A stretch of DNA of 64,000 nucleotides, taken from NCBI GenBank assembly GCA_964452775.1, contig CAYVQP010000001.1:1-64000 (forward strand), read 5' to 3'. The position numbers and the translations under genes are program-made. Positions within the stretch are counted from its first letter, which is position 1, and each line of letters starts with the position of its first letter. Positions 33,264 to 45,091 of this stretch are shown here, in pieces. The stretch is from JACKCB01 sp964452775 (GTDB taxonomy: Bacteria > Chloroflexota > Anaerolineae > Promineifilales > Promineifilaceae). The notes under the pieces are model-generated. The model saw only the letters and a list, made by a program, of their open reading frames with translations. It was not told the origin of the DNA and searched no databases.

Positions 33264-34406
33264 TCATGCTCCTTGAATATAACTCGCCAGGACTTGCTGG
33301 CTGAATGGCTGGCTGGCTTCTCTGGCCAGGTGCCCATCTTCCCACAACCTGACCTCGACACCTAATCGTTGTTGAATGTCGCCTTCTGTGCCCTGCTTCA
33401 GAATGTGTGCCAGCCGGGCACCATCGTTATCGGATGGACATTGCACGACAACAGACACATAGTCCGGCGCCACCTCCGCATGAGTCAACTGGTATTCATT
33501 GGCGCGGGCGCATCGCAAAAGCGCTTTGCGCAAGGGCTGCAGCAACACAGCCGGCAGCTCCGTGTCCGGCCGCCAGACGAGCGCAAAACTGCGCGTCTCC
33601 AGCTGATCAGTCTCTCGCGCCAGTAGCATCTTCCCCACGTCAAAGCCCGGCTGCTCCGCGGCCAACGGCGTGTAAGCGACTTCAAGATGCGTCACCAACC
33701 GGTCGAACTGCGCACGCAGCGCGTTCAGGCGGCTGTCAGCCGGTGCGACAACCGTCAGTAGGTAGCCGCCGCCAATTGAGCGCGTATACAACAGCACCTC
33801 GACCGCGCTTCCTCTGAGAAGATGAAATCGCAACAACGCGCCATGCGCGCCGGCCTGCTGCGCCTCGCACGCATTTCTCGCGATGTCCGTCGCCTGAAGC
33901 TCGGTGATCGCACCTGCTCGAGCGATCGTGTCGCTTTCCCGGCTTAGCAGCAGTCCCATCACTCCGGAGCTCTCCACCTCCATCTCCAGTCGCGTGGTGA
34001 TAGCATCCGGGCGCGGCAGATGAGTGGGAGCTGTAGCCCGAGAAGGCGAAAGCGGAGATTCGGCGCTGCTGCCCAACAGTTGCTGCACGATGCTTCTCGC
34101 CTTTTCCACATCCCCGCTCCAGACCAATGTGTTCTGGACCTGTCGCTGTAGCGCGTCGGGAACGGGTCCTAGCTCGACCGGGGTTGTCAACACTATCGGC
34201 AGCCCCGGCTGAAATCGGCGCAGCGCAGTCACCGCCTCGCTGCCCTCTTCCAGCGAGACAAACGCCAGATCTTGTACTTGCTGGGCAAGGATCAAGCAGG
34301 CGTTGCGCATCATCGGCGTTGAACTGACGACGTGCTGTCCCGTCAACGCCCGTTCAAGTTGCTCTCGGGATCGCCCGTCGCGATCCAGGATGAGGATTCT
34401 GGCCAT
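33264..34406 (-). CDS. Receiver-like / roadblock / degenerate HUH transposase-like fusion protein
   Basis: A 380-aa protein with three parts. Residues 1-110 look like a receiver domain (ARILILDRDGRSREQLERAL). Residues about 135-245 fit a roadblock/LC7 domain (SGVMGLLLSRESDTIARAGA ... GGGYLLTVVAPADSRLNALR), the class that partners MglA-like small GTPases. Residues about 272-378 follow the order of an IS200/IS605 Y1 transposase: SFALVWRPD, a helix, LTHAEVAPDYVSVVVQ, LAHILKQGT, RLWEDGHLA and ASYIQ at the end. The His-x-His metal pair is replaced by Tyr-Val-Ser (316-318), while a Tyr (376) remains at the usual catalytic place. I infer a domesticated, probably inactive DNA-binding fold. Function unknown. 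Confidence 0.7.
   Translation of the reverse strand: MARILILDRDGRSREQLERALTGQHVVSSTPMMRNACLILAQQVQDLAFVSLEEGSEAVTALRRFQPGLPIVLTTPVELGPVPDALQRQVQNTLVWSGDVEKARSIVQQLLGSSAESPLSPSRATAPTHLPRPDAITTRLEMEVESSGVMGLLLSRESDTIARAGAITELQATDIARNACEAQQAGAHGALLRFHLLRGSAVEVLLYTRSIGGGYLLTVVAPADSRLNALRAQFDRLVTHLEVAYTPLAAEQPGFDVGKMLLARETDQLETRSFALVWRPDTELPAVLLQPLRKALLRCARANEYQLTHAEVAPDYVSVVVQCPSDNDGARLAHILKQGTEGDIQQRLGVEVRLWEDGHLAREASQPFSQQVLASYIQGA
33273..33593 (-). other. IS200-type HUH-like domain, HxH lost
   Basis: Protein residues 272-378 of the fusion above. The order of strands, helices and the W-rich LW..G-H/Y motif matches TnpA proteins by eye. No transposon ends, no tnpB and no target-site duplication are seen, so this is a domain inside a host gene and not a mobile element. 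Confidence 0.5.
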
Positions 34407-34604
34407 TTGTCCAGATTTTACTGGCGCTGATGGCCGCCGTCAAAGCAGGGGTGGGAGGCTTTCTTACGATTTTGGGCTATACTCCCCGCTCGAAGAACAG
34501 TCAGTCTAGTTTCCCTTCGCGCAGTAACTCCAAGGGGCGCGCGCAGGCCTGATAGCACCGGTTACGGCAGCAACAGTGCTGCTTTCACTTTCTGGAGTAA
34601 GCAT

Positions 34605-35813
34605 ATGGACTTCTCTCTCTCAGCAGACCACAAGATGGTAGCGAAGTTAGTTTATGACTTCGCCCGCCGGGAGGTCATGCCGATCATCAAGGAGCATGAC
34701 CGGAACCACACATTTCCGCATCTGTTGCTCACCAGGATGGCCGAGCTGGGTTTCCTGGGCATTTGCCTGCCGGTGCGTTATGGCGGCGCCGGCATGGATT
34801 ACCTGTCCCTGGCAATCGTCTCAGAAGGGCTGGAATACGCAGACTCCTCCGTTCGGGAATCAGTTGCTGTTCATCTCGGCCTCCACGCCTTGCCCATCTT
34901 TCAGTGGGGCACGGAAGAACAGAAGCAGCGCTTCTTGCCCCCGCTGGCAACGGGTAAGAACTTCGCTTGCTTTGGATTGACCGAGCCGGGGGCCGGCTCA
35001 GACGTGGCCGGCCTGGCCAGCCACGCCCGCAAGGACGGGGCTGACTACATCCTCAACGGCGAAAAGATGTGGATCACCCTGGCCGATGTAGCCGACCGCT
35101 TTCTGGTCTTCGCCAAGACACAGCCGGATAAGGGTGCGAAAGGTATCACTGCCTTCATCCTGGAGCGCGGATGGGCCGGTCTTACCACCGGCTCCATCGA
35201 AGGTAAGATGGGCGTGCACGCCAGCAACACCGGCTGGATTAACATGGCCGATGTGCGCGTCCCAGCCAGTCATCGCCTCGGCGAAGAAGGAGAAGGTTTC
35301 AAAATCGCCATGAGCGCCCTGGACAATGCCCGCTATGGGGTAGCGGCCGGCGCCATAGGCATTATTAAGGCCTGCCTTGACGAGTCCATCCGCTATGGCC
35401 GGGAGCGCAAGACATTCGGCAAGCCAATCGTCTCCTATCAGCTTGTGCAACAAATGCTGGCCCACATGCAGCAGAGCATTGATGTTGGTGAACTGCTGGT
35501 TTGGAAAGCCGGCTGGCTGAAAAACCTGGGCCTGCGTAACACCCGTGAGACCAGCATGGCCAAGTGGTATTGTACGGAAGCCGCTCGCCGGGCGGCCGAC
35601 GATGCCGTTCAAATACATGGCGCATATGGCTACTCAGATGAATACAACGTCGAGCGCCATTTGCGCAACACCAAGAGCGCCGTAATCTATGAAGGCACTT
35701 CCCAGATACACACACTCATGCAGGCGGCTTATGCGCTCGGGGAACGCAAGGACCTGCCGCTACGCTGCATGTTGCCGGCCTATGATCCCGAGTATTGGGA
35801 AGCAGAAGGATAG
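34605..35813 (+). CDS. Acyl-CoA dehydrogenase
   Basis: A 402-aa FAD enzyme that oxidises an acyl-CoA thioester. The motifs ACFGLTEPGAGSDVAGL and GEKMWITLADVADRFLVFA match the FAD and substrate contacts. The catalytic Glu is found in VIYEGTSQIHTL, as in medium- and short-chain enzymes, and the QIHGAYGYSDEYNVER segment is typical. TCTGGAG lies about 8 nt before the ATG. It stands 60 nt upstream of valS. Chain length preference is not readable; short-chain or amino-acid derived acyl-CoA is likely given the neighbouring CoA-transferases. Confidence 0.93.
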   Translation: MDFSLSADHKMVAKLVYDFARREVMPIIKEHDRNHTFPHLLLTRMAELGFLGICLPVRYGGAGMDYLSLAIVSEGLEYADSSVRESVAVHLGLHALPIFQWGTEEQKQRFLPPLATGKNFACFGLTEPGAGSDVAGLASHARKDGADYILNGEKMWITLADVADRFLVFAKTQPDKGAKGITAFILERGWAGLTTGSIEGKMGVHASNTGWINMADVRVPASHRLGEEGEGFKIAMSALDNARYGVAAGAIGIIKACLDESIRYGRERKTFGKPIVSYQLVQQMLAHMQQSIDVGELLVWKAGWLKNLGLRNTRETSMAKWYCTEAARRAADDAVQIHGAYGYSDEYNVERHLRNTKSAVIYEGTSQIHTLMQAAYALGERKDLPLRCMLPAYDPEYWEAEG

Positions 35814-35873
35814 GCTCGCATCTATCTAACCTCTTCCGGCCCCGGCTCAACACGCACCCACAGGAATAGCTTC

Positions 35874-38579
<2,706 letters not shown>

Positions 38580-38618
38580 GCGGCCTACACCGACCCACCA
38601 GGGGGGTAACGCTCAATC

Positions 38619-38647
38619 TGGAAATCGCTGTCGACTTCCGGTAAAAT
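38619..38647 (+). promoter_or_regulatory. Promoter of the Lon-like protease gene
   Basis: TGGAAA at 38619-38624, a 17-nt spacer and TAAAAT at 38642-38647, some 43 nt before the ATG in the 110-nt gap after valS. Confidence 0.5.
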
Positions 38648-38689
38648 ATGGCTATCTACCGCACGCACCGCTGCAGGAGCTGACTCATT

Positions 38690-41128
38690 ATGACAAAGTT
38701 TAGGACCCTCGCGCCCCAGGAACTCTATCACGAGTTCGATCCCTCTCAGTTCACCTTCGAGACGACCGCATCGTTGCCGGACCTCTCCAAGGTGGTTGGT
38801 CAGGATCGCGCCCTCGATTCAATTCGCTTTGGCATCAGCATCCCCCAGCACGGGTACAATCTCTTCGCGTTAGGACCGAAGGGACTCGGCAAGCAGACGG
38901 CGGTCACACGCTCGCTTGAGATGGTCGCCGGCCAACAAGAGACCCCGGCAGACTGGTGCTACGTACACAACTTTGAACACGCCCACCAACCCCGGGCGCT
39001 GCGCCTACCAGCCGGTTGGGGCAAGAAGCTGGAATTGGAAATGAGCCACTTGCTGGAAGAACTGCGCGCAGCCATTCCGGCCGCCTTCGAAAGTGATGAC
39101 TATCATAGCCAGCGCCAAACCCTGGAGGAGGAGTTCAAGCAGCTGCAGGAACAGGCATTTGAGGAGCTGCAGCAAAAAGCTAAGGAAAAGGACATTGCCC
39201 TGATTCAGACGCCCGGCGGATTGGCTTTCGCCCCCATTGCCGGCGGTGAGGTGGTCAGTCCGCGTGACTTCATGGGATTGCCGGAGGAGCGACAAAAGGA
39301 AGTGCAGGGCGAGGTAGAGCAACTGCAAAGTGAGCTACAACGTATCCTGCGGCTCGTCCCTCGCTGGCGAAAAGAGAATCGCGCACGGCTGAAGGAGTTG
39401 GACGAACGGGTTGCCGAGCTGGCAGTCTCACCGCACTTCGAGGAGATTCGGGCCACATTTCGAGAAATCGAGGCCCTCTCAACTTACTTTGACGATGTGT
39501 ACCGCTATACCATAAAGAATGTCGAGCAATTCCTGGACAAATCTGAACCCGAGAACCCCTTCGCGGCTATGATGGGTGTCACACACACACCGGCTGCTGA
39601 TGCAACGCTACCCGAATATGAGGTAAATGTCCTGGTTGACAATGGCAGGACCGAGGGCGCACCGGTAATTCATTGTGACATGCCGACCTACCAGAATCTC
39701 ATTGGCCGGGTAGAGCACATCTCTCAAATGGGGGCGCTGCTCACCAATTTCACCTTGATAAAGGCCGGCGCTTTGCATAAGGCAAACGGCGGTTATCTGC
39801 TCATTGATGCCCGCAAGCTCCTGGAACAGCCGGCGGCATACGACGGCTTGAAGCGTGCATTGAGGGCAGGCGACATTGTGATCGAATCACTTGGGCAAGT
39901 TTACAGCCTGATCAGCACGATCTCGCTGGAGCCGGAAGCCATTCCGCTGTCCGTCAAGGTGGTGCTGCTGGGCGACCGCATGCTCTATTACTTGCTACAG
40001 CAATATGACCCCGAGTTTGAAGAGTTATTCAAGGTAATGGTTGATTTCGAGGACGAAATTGAGCGCACGTCGGAAAGCGCTTTCGACTATGCTCAGCTCG
40101 TTGGCACGCAAGTGCGACAGGAATCGTTGCTGCATTTTGATCGCTTTGCGATGGCCCGGCTGATTGAATACGCCACCCGCTTTGCCGGCGACCGCGACAA
40201 GCTATCTGCGCACATGCAGCGAATATCAGACCTGGTGCGCGAATCCAGCTTCTGGGCGCAGCAAAACAGCCATGAGTACGTGCTGGCTGATGATGTTGAC
40301 AAGGCCATCGATGAGCGTCGAATGCGGGCAAGCCGGATGAGCGACAGAATGCAGGAGGCGATCCTTAAGGACACCATCTTCATTGACACCACCGGCGAGC
40401 GTGTCGGGCAGATTAATGGTCTTTCCGTTTTCCAGTTGGGCAGCGTCGCCTTCGGCAAGCCGAGCCGGATCACCGCCGGCGTGCGCATGGGTAAGGGTGA
40501 TGTGGTAGACATCGAGCGCCAGGTCGAAATGGGCGGACCCATTCACAGCAAAGGGGTGTTAATCATCTCCAGCCTTCTCGCTGGCCGGTACGCCACCGAG
40601 CGCCCCCTGTCGCTGTCCGCCAGCATCGTCTTTGAGCAGTCCTACAGCGGCGTCGAAGGGGACAGCGCCAGTTCCACCGAGCTTTATGCGCTCCTGTCCG
40701 CCCTGGCAAGTGCTCCAATTAGGCAAGACCTGGCAGTTACTGGCTCTATCAATCAGTTTGGTCAGATACAGGCCATCGGCGGGGTCAACGAGAAGATTGA
40801 AGGCTTCTACGATCTCTGCGCGGCGCGGGGATTGACCGGCAACCAGGGAGTGATGATCCCGCAGTCCAATGTGCGTCACCTGATGTTGCGTCAAGATGTC
40901 GTCGAAGCAGTCGCCGCCGGCCGCTTTCATATCTATCCCATAGAACACGTTGACCAGGGCATCGAGCTGCTGACCGGTGTGCAGGCCGGCAACCCCGGCG
41001 AAGACGGCAGCTATCCGGCGGACTCTATCAACGGTCGAGTAGTAGCCCGTCTGGAGGACATCGCCCGCAAGCAACGCGAATACAGCCAGAACAAGGCCGA
41101 ACATGAGTCGCCGGGCAGTGCGGCGTGA
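38690..41128 (+). CDS. Lon-family ATP-dependent protease (AAA_32 / LonB-like)
   Basis: An 812-aa protease. The N-terminal domain contains the P-loop GPKGLGKQT at residues 62-70, with Gln where Ser or Thr follows the Lys in canonical Walker A. A long helical insertion (about 110-250) follows, rich in Glu, Gln and Lys. The C-terminal Lon protease domain has the Ser-Lys dyad Ser659 (EGDSASST) and Lys702 (GGVNEKIEG), 43 residues apart as in archaeal LonB. The membrane segments of archaeal LonB are absent, so it is cytosolic. AGGAG precedes the ATG. The universal stress protein gene follows after 24 nt. Confidence 0.9.
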   Translation: MTKFRTLAPQELYHEFDPSQFTFETTASLPDLSKVVGQDRALDSIRFGISIPQHGYNLFALGPKGLGKQTAVTRSLEMVAGQQETPADWCYVHNFEHAHQPRALRLPAGWGKKLELEMSHLLEELRAAIPAAFESDDYHSQRQTLEEEFKQLQEQAFEELQQKAKEKDIALIQTPGGLAFAPIAGGEVVSPRDFMGLPEERQKEVQGEVEQLQSELQRILRLVPRWRKENRARLKELDERVAELAVSPHFEEIRATFREIEALSTYFDDVYRYTIKNVEQFLDKSEPENPFAAMMGVTHTPAADATLPEYEVNVLVDNGRTEGAPVIHCDMPTYQNLIGRVEHISQMGALLTNFTLIKAGALHKANGGYLLIDARKLLEQPAAYDGLKRALRAGDIVIESLGQVYSLISTISLEPEAIPLSVKVVLLGDRMLYYLLQQYDPEFEELFKVMVDFEDEIERTSESAFDYAQLVGTQVRQESLLHFDRFAMARLIEYATRFAGDRDKLSAHMQRISDLVRESSFWAQQNSHEYVLADDVDKAIDERRMRASRMSDRMQEAILKDTIFIDTTGERVGQINGLSVFQLGSVAFGKPSRITAGVRMGKGDVVDIERQVEMGGPIHSKGVLIISSLLAGRYATERPLSLSASIVFEQSYSGVEGDSASSTELYALLSALASAPIRQDLAVTGSINQFGQIQAIGGVNEKIEGFYDLCAARGLTGNQGVMIPQSNVRHLMLRQDVVEAVAAGRFHIYPIEHVDQGIELLTGVQAGNPGEDGSYPADSINGRVVARLEDIARKQREYSQNKAEHESPGSAA

Positions 41129-41152
41129 TTGCCGCCGGCAAAGGTCGTTAGC

Positions 41153-42019
41153 ATGACACATGAGAGCCACGCCCTGACCATTGAACGTATTCTGGTGGCG
41201 CTGGACACATCAACTGACAGTGTTTCAGCTCTCGAGGCGGCTGCCAAATTGGCCGCTGGCTTACAGGCGGAATTGGTCGGCTTGTTTGTGGAGGACATAA
41301 ATCTGCTTCACCTGGCAATGCTGCCTTTCACATACGAGATTGAACGCGCCTCCGGCGTCTCCCGCCAACTCAACCGGGATAGCATGGAGCGCGACTTACA
41401 ACTGCAGGCCTCGCAGGCTCGCCGGGCGCTCGCCCGCGCAGCCGCCGGAGCTGAGCTGCGCTGGAGCTTTCAGGTTGTCCGGGGCGAAGTAAAGAGCGAG
41501 ATTCTGAAGGCCGCCCTGGAAGCCGACCTCCTTACCATTGGCCGCGTGAGTCGATCCCACCGGAGCCGGCCAGCGCTCGGCTCCACTGCTCGAGCGGTCA
41601 TCGAGAGTGGACCGGGCTTTGTGATTCTCGGCGGGACGCCCGCGAAGGCGGGTGACCCGGTGGTAGTCACCTTTGACGGTTCCCGCGCCGGTAGCCTGGC
41701 GTTGATCGCAGCCGCCAGGTTGGCTGACTTGGACAAGGCGGGCCTGATCGTCGTATTGGTCCAGGAAGATAAGGACATTGCCGAGGAGCCATTGGCCGAT
41801 CTTGCTGATCAATGTGAAACGCTCCTACACGACCAGAGTTATCACAAGGAGCCGGAGTATTGGCGCATTTCATCAAGCCAATTGACTTCATTGATCAAGA
41901 TTGCCCGGGACACAGATTGCAGTTTGTTGGTGCTTGCGGGCGAAGCTCCCTTGCTCCAGGGCGTGGCCCTGCAAGAAATGTTGGATGCCCTGAAGTGTCC
42001 GGTCTTGCTTGTTCGATAA
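41153..42019 (+). CDS. Universal stress protein (UspA) family, tandem type
   Basis: A 288-aa protein of about twice the length of a single UspA domain. The first half opens with ERILVALDTSTDSVSALEAA and continues to the characteristic ADLLTIGR. The second half (from about 155) repeats the fold in diverged form, with VVVTFDGSRAGSLALIAAARLA. The G-x2-G-x9-G-S/T nucleotide motif is not clear, so ATP binding is uncertain. The ATG at 41153 has AAGG before it. The gene is probably cotranscribed with the Lon-like protease, which fits a stress role. Confidence 0.85.
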   Translation: MTHESHALTIERILVALDTSTDSVSALEAAAKLAAGLQAELVGLFVEDINLLHLAMLPFTYEIERASGVSRQLNRDSMERDLQLQASQARRALARAAAGAELRWSFQVVRGEVKSEILKAALEADLLTIGRVSRSHRSRPALGSTARAVIESGPGFVILGGTPAKAGDPVVVTFDGSRAGSLALIAAARLADLDKAGLIVVLVQEDKDIAEEPLADLADQCETLLHDQSYHKEPEYWRISSSQLTSLIKIARDTDCSLLVLAGEAPLLQGVALQEMLDALKCPVLLVR

Positions 42020-42176
42020 CAGCCCATCCTAAAACTGCCCGCAGCATCGCCCCATCCCTTCTTGATTCCTCAACCCATAAGTCATGGCGCCCCGCCCCAA
42101 AAGGAGCAGCCGCCCGGCTAATGAACACTTACTGAGAGCAACGAGCCTCAGCCGCTGAGCAACAGGATCGCTGCGC

Positions 42177-42182
42177 TATAAT
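42177..42182 (+). promoter_or_regulatory. Promoter -10 element of the C39/TPR gene cluster
   Basis: A perfect TATAAT about 75 nt before the first of three tandem genes. The -35 region at the expected distance is weak (GCTGAG). The rest of the 237-nt gap after the stress protein gene shows nothing else. Confidence 0.5.
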
Positions 42183-42256
42183 GCTTGCCGGCAACCGAGA
42201 GCTGCTTGCCGTCGTCTTGCTGCTTCACTGCCGGTAGCATTAAGGTTCGCAAAAGT

Positions 42257-43597
42257 ATGAAACGCTGGATGCTACTTTCGCTACTCCCATTGCTGCTGGT
42301 TTGTCTTGCGTCCTTCTGGCTGGTCTCGCCCATACTAAAGGCGCTGCCAAGCCGGTACATTGCCCGTTTACCGGAGCCGATTCAGGCGCTTGGCGAGCGC
42401 GAGCATGTCGAGGTACTGCCTACCGCGCAGGTTGCCGCAATGGATAGCACGGCTCTCCTTGGCGACGTTCCGGCCGCCACTCAGCCGCCGCCGGCGACAG
42501 TTACGCCTCAGCCGACGGTTACACCGGTGCAGGTCGCAACCGCCGCCGAAAGTGAGGGCGAAAGCGCAAAGCCGCTGCCAACCCCCCTGCCCTCGCCGGC
42601 CCCCCAGGCTACTTCCATTCCCATCCCGCCGGCCGCTCGAATCAGCGGGATTGACTTCATGTTTCAGGACTGGAACAACTGTGGGCCGGCCACGCTGGCC
42701 ATGGCCCTCAGCTACTTCGGGCTGGGTGTGACCCAGCAAGACACTGCCAGGGTGATGAAGCCAAACCCCGAGGACCGCAACGTCAGCCCGGCAGAAATGG
42801 CTGATTATGTCAACGAAAATACTGAGTTTCGCGCCGTCTCCCGCACCAACGGCACACTGGATACCCTTCGCCGGCTCCTGGCGCATGGTCATCCCGTAAT
42901 TGTAGAAGTCGGTATCGATCCGCCCGGCGATTACACCTGGATGGGTTGGTACGGACATTATCTGCTGGCCGTCGCCTACGATGATGCGACCGGACAAGTG
43001 TGGGTCTATGACTCCTGGTTCGGCACCAGCGAAGTGCCCGGCGAGAATGCCACCGTGGATGGGCGGGTTATCAGCTATGAGGAGCTGGACGACCGCTGGC
43101 TCCAGTTCAATCGCAACTATGTGGCTCTCTTTCGGCCGGAAGAGGCGACGCAGATTGCCGAATTGATTGGGCCGGATATGCAGGAAGATGTCATGTGGCG
43201 GAACGCATTTGCGCGCGTTCAGCAGGAACTACGCGCCAACACTGCGAACGCTTACTTGTGGTTCGATCTAGGCACCATCCATAATGCCCTAGGCGAATAT
43301 GACAAGGCGGCCGCCGCTTACGATCAGGCGCGCGCCATCGGTCTGCCCTGGCGAATGCTCTGGTACCAGTTTGGCCCGTTCGAGGCATACTTGCAGATGG
43401 GCAGATATGATGATGTCATTTTGTTGGCTGACGTGACTCTGCAGGACAGGCCGTATTTCGAAGAATCCTTCTACTACAAGGGTTTAGCGCTGGCCGCCAG
43501 CGGGCGGCTGCCCGAAGCTCGGGAAAATCTTGAGCGGGCGGTCGCGTTTAATCCAGGATTCACGGCGGCGGTGACCGCGCTGGCCGATCTCGATTAG
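42257..43597 (+). CDS. Exported C39-fold papain-like protein with TPR tail, copy 1
   Basis: A 446-aa protein. A basic start and a hydrophobic segment (about 4-26) act as signal or anchor, followed by a Pro/Thr-rich linker (about 60-125). The C39-like domain has the Cys-His-Asp set: Cys142 in NNCGPATLAMALSYFG, His234 in WYGHYLLAVAYDD, and Asp252 in VYDSWFG. The C-terminal third (about 310-445) is TPR-like (AYLWFDLGTIHNALGEYDKA). The ATG at 42257 is favoured over 42185 because it starts the signal. No bacteriocin or ABC transporter gene is near, so bacteriocin processing is unlikely. It is the most diverged of three tandem copies. Confidence 0.8.
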   Translation: MKRWMLLSLLPLLLVCLASFWLVSPILKALPSRYIARLPEPIQALGEREHVEVLPTAQVAAMDSTALLGDVPAATQPPPATVTPQPTVTPVQVATAAESEGESAKPLPTPLPSPAPQATSIPIPPAARISGIDFMFQDWNNCGPATLAMALSYFGLGVTQQDTARVMKPNPEDRNVSPAEMADYVNENTEFRAVSRTNGTLDTLRRLLAHGHPVIVEVGIDPPGDYTWMGWYGHYLLAVAYDDATGQVWVYDSWFGTSEVPGENATVDGRVISYEELDDRWLQFNRNYVALFRPEEATQIAELIGPDMQEDVMWRNAFARVQQELRANTANAYLWFDLGTIHNALGEYDKAAAAYDQARAIGLPWRMLWYQFGPFEAYLQMGRYDDVILLADVTLQDRPYFEESFYYKGLALAASGRLPEARENLERAVAFNPGFTAAVTALADLD

Positions 43598-43656
43598 CCG
43601 GCCGGCTCGAGACAACGAAGCGCGCTGCCCAACGAAGACAACTTGGGAAGGTGTTG

Positions 43657-45060
43657 ATGTCAGGGAAGATTAAGTGGCTGATCGTGGCGGTCGCACTGCT
43701 GCAGGTGGCGATGATGCTTGCCCTCTTCGCCCTGCCACGCGTGGTGCGCGCCTTACCCGGCGCGTACTATGTGCGCCTCGAAAACCACCCACTGACCGCC
43801 GGCGTGATGCAGTGGATCACCACGCCCATTCCCGCGGCGCTGCCCGCTCCGGCCGGCGCAGTCAGTCAGGCGGACCCGGCGCAGTTACCCGAGATACCCG
43901 GTCTGCCCACTAGCCTTCCAACCGCCACGCCTACCGTTGTGCCAACGGTCACGCAAACCCCTACCACTGAGCCTACGTCACTGGCAACCCCTGAGCCAAC
44001 AGCAGAACCTTCGGCCACTCCTACCTTGACGCCCACGCCAACGCCGGAACCCTTGCCGGTGAGTCATGTGCTGGAGGGTCTGGTCAACCAGGTGCAGGGA
44101 TTCAACAATTGCGGTCCGGCTAACCTGACCATCGTGCTCAATTATTACGGTGACCCGACCACACAAGACGAGATCGCCTCTTTCCTCAAGCCGAATCAGG
44201 AAGATCGCAATGTTAGTCCCTGGCAAATTGAGGAATACGTCAATAACATCAGCACTTCCTCCAACTTGCAGGCGGCGGCTTTCAGCGGCGGCAATTTGGA
44301 GATGATCAAGCGCTTCGTCGCCAATGGCATTCCGGTAGTCATCGAAAAAGGGTACGAACCCAGCAATGCGACCGGCTGGTACGGCCACTATCTAACCGTT
44401 TTCGGCTATGACGACGAGGTAGAGGAAATCTACAGCATGGACACCAACCTGGGACCATTTGATGGCCGTCCGCGGTTGGACAACTATGAAGATTTCGTCT
44501 ATTGGTGGCAGCAATTCAACTACACCTTCTACGTCGTCTACGAGCCGGCTCAGCAGGAGTTGGTCCGGTCGCTCTTGCCCGCGCAATTGCTCGACCAGGA
44601 GACCATGTGGAACTACACAGCGGAACTTGCCCAGCAGGAGATCGAAGCGCAGCCGGACAATGTCTTTGCCTGGTTCAATCTGGGCGTAAGCCTGACCCGG
44701 CTGGGCGAGATTGCTACGGAAGGCAACGCTGAGTATTATCTGGCCGGCGCAGACGCCTTTGACCAGGCGCGCACAATCGGTTTGCCGCCGCGGGCGTTGT
44801 TCTATGAGCACCGTCCCTTTATGGCCTATTGGAAAACCGGCCGCCTGGAAGACGTGCTCGAACTATCGCAGGCAATGCTCGATACCGTCGGCGGACAATA
44901 CGTCGAGGAGATATACTGGTATCGTGGGCACGCCTTAATCGCTCAGGGCGACATCGCCGGCGCCCGCGAGGCCTATGAAAAAGCGCTGGAAGTGAACTCG
45001 AACTTCTCCCCGGCAAAAACCTCCCTGGACTGGATTATCAGCACCTACTATGGCGGCTAA
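43657..45060 (+). CDS. Exported C39-fold papain-like protein with TPR tail, copy 2
   Basis: A 467-aa paralogue of its two neighbours. The signal segment is followed by a Thr/Pro/Glu-rich linker (about 60-135). The protease-like domain carries Cys152 (FNNCGPANLTIVLNYYG), His244 (GWYGHYLTVFGYDD) and Asp262 (YSMDTN). A TPR-like helical region fills the C-terminus, and it contains FEYE-like motifs also seen in copy 3 (ALFYEHRPFMAYWKTGR). I chose the ATG at 43657, with GGAAGG a few bases upstream, over two earlier in-frame starts. The gap to copy 1 is 59 nt. Confidence 0.82.
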   Translation: MSGKIKWLIVAVALLQVAMMLALFALPRVVRALPGAYYVRLENHPLTAGVMQWITTPIPAALPAPAGAVSQADPAQLPEIPGLPTSLPTATPTVVPTVTQTPTTEPTSLATPEPTAEPSATPTLTPTPTPEPLPVSHVLEGLVNQVQGFNNCGPANLTIVLNYYGDPTTQDEIASFLKPNQEDRNVSPWQIEEYVNNISTSSNLQAAAFSGGNLEMIKRFVANGIPVVIEKGYEPSNATGWYGHYLTVFGYDDEVEEIYSMDTNLGPFDGRPRLDNYEDFVYWWQQFNYTFYVVYEPAQQELVRSLLPAQLLDQETMWNYTAELAQQEIEAQPDNVFAWFNLGVSLTRLGEIATEGNAEYYLAGADAFDQARTIGLPPRALFYEHRPFMAYWKTGRLEDVLELSQAMLDTVGGQYVEEIYWYRGHALIAQGDIAGAREAYEKALEVNSNFSPAKTSLDWIISTYYGG

Positions 45061-45091
45061 GTAGCTGCCCGCCATCCCCCCTCCCATACCT

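Noticed and set aside
33273..33593. An intact IS200/IS605 insertion sequence
   Set aside because: The HxH pair is missing, the domain is fused in frame to a host protein, and no hairpin ends or tnpB are seen.
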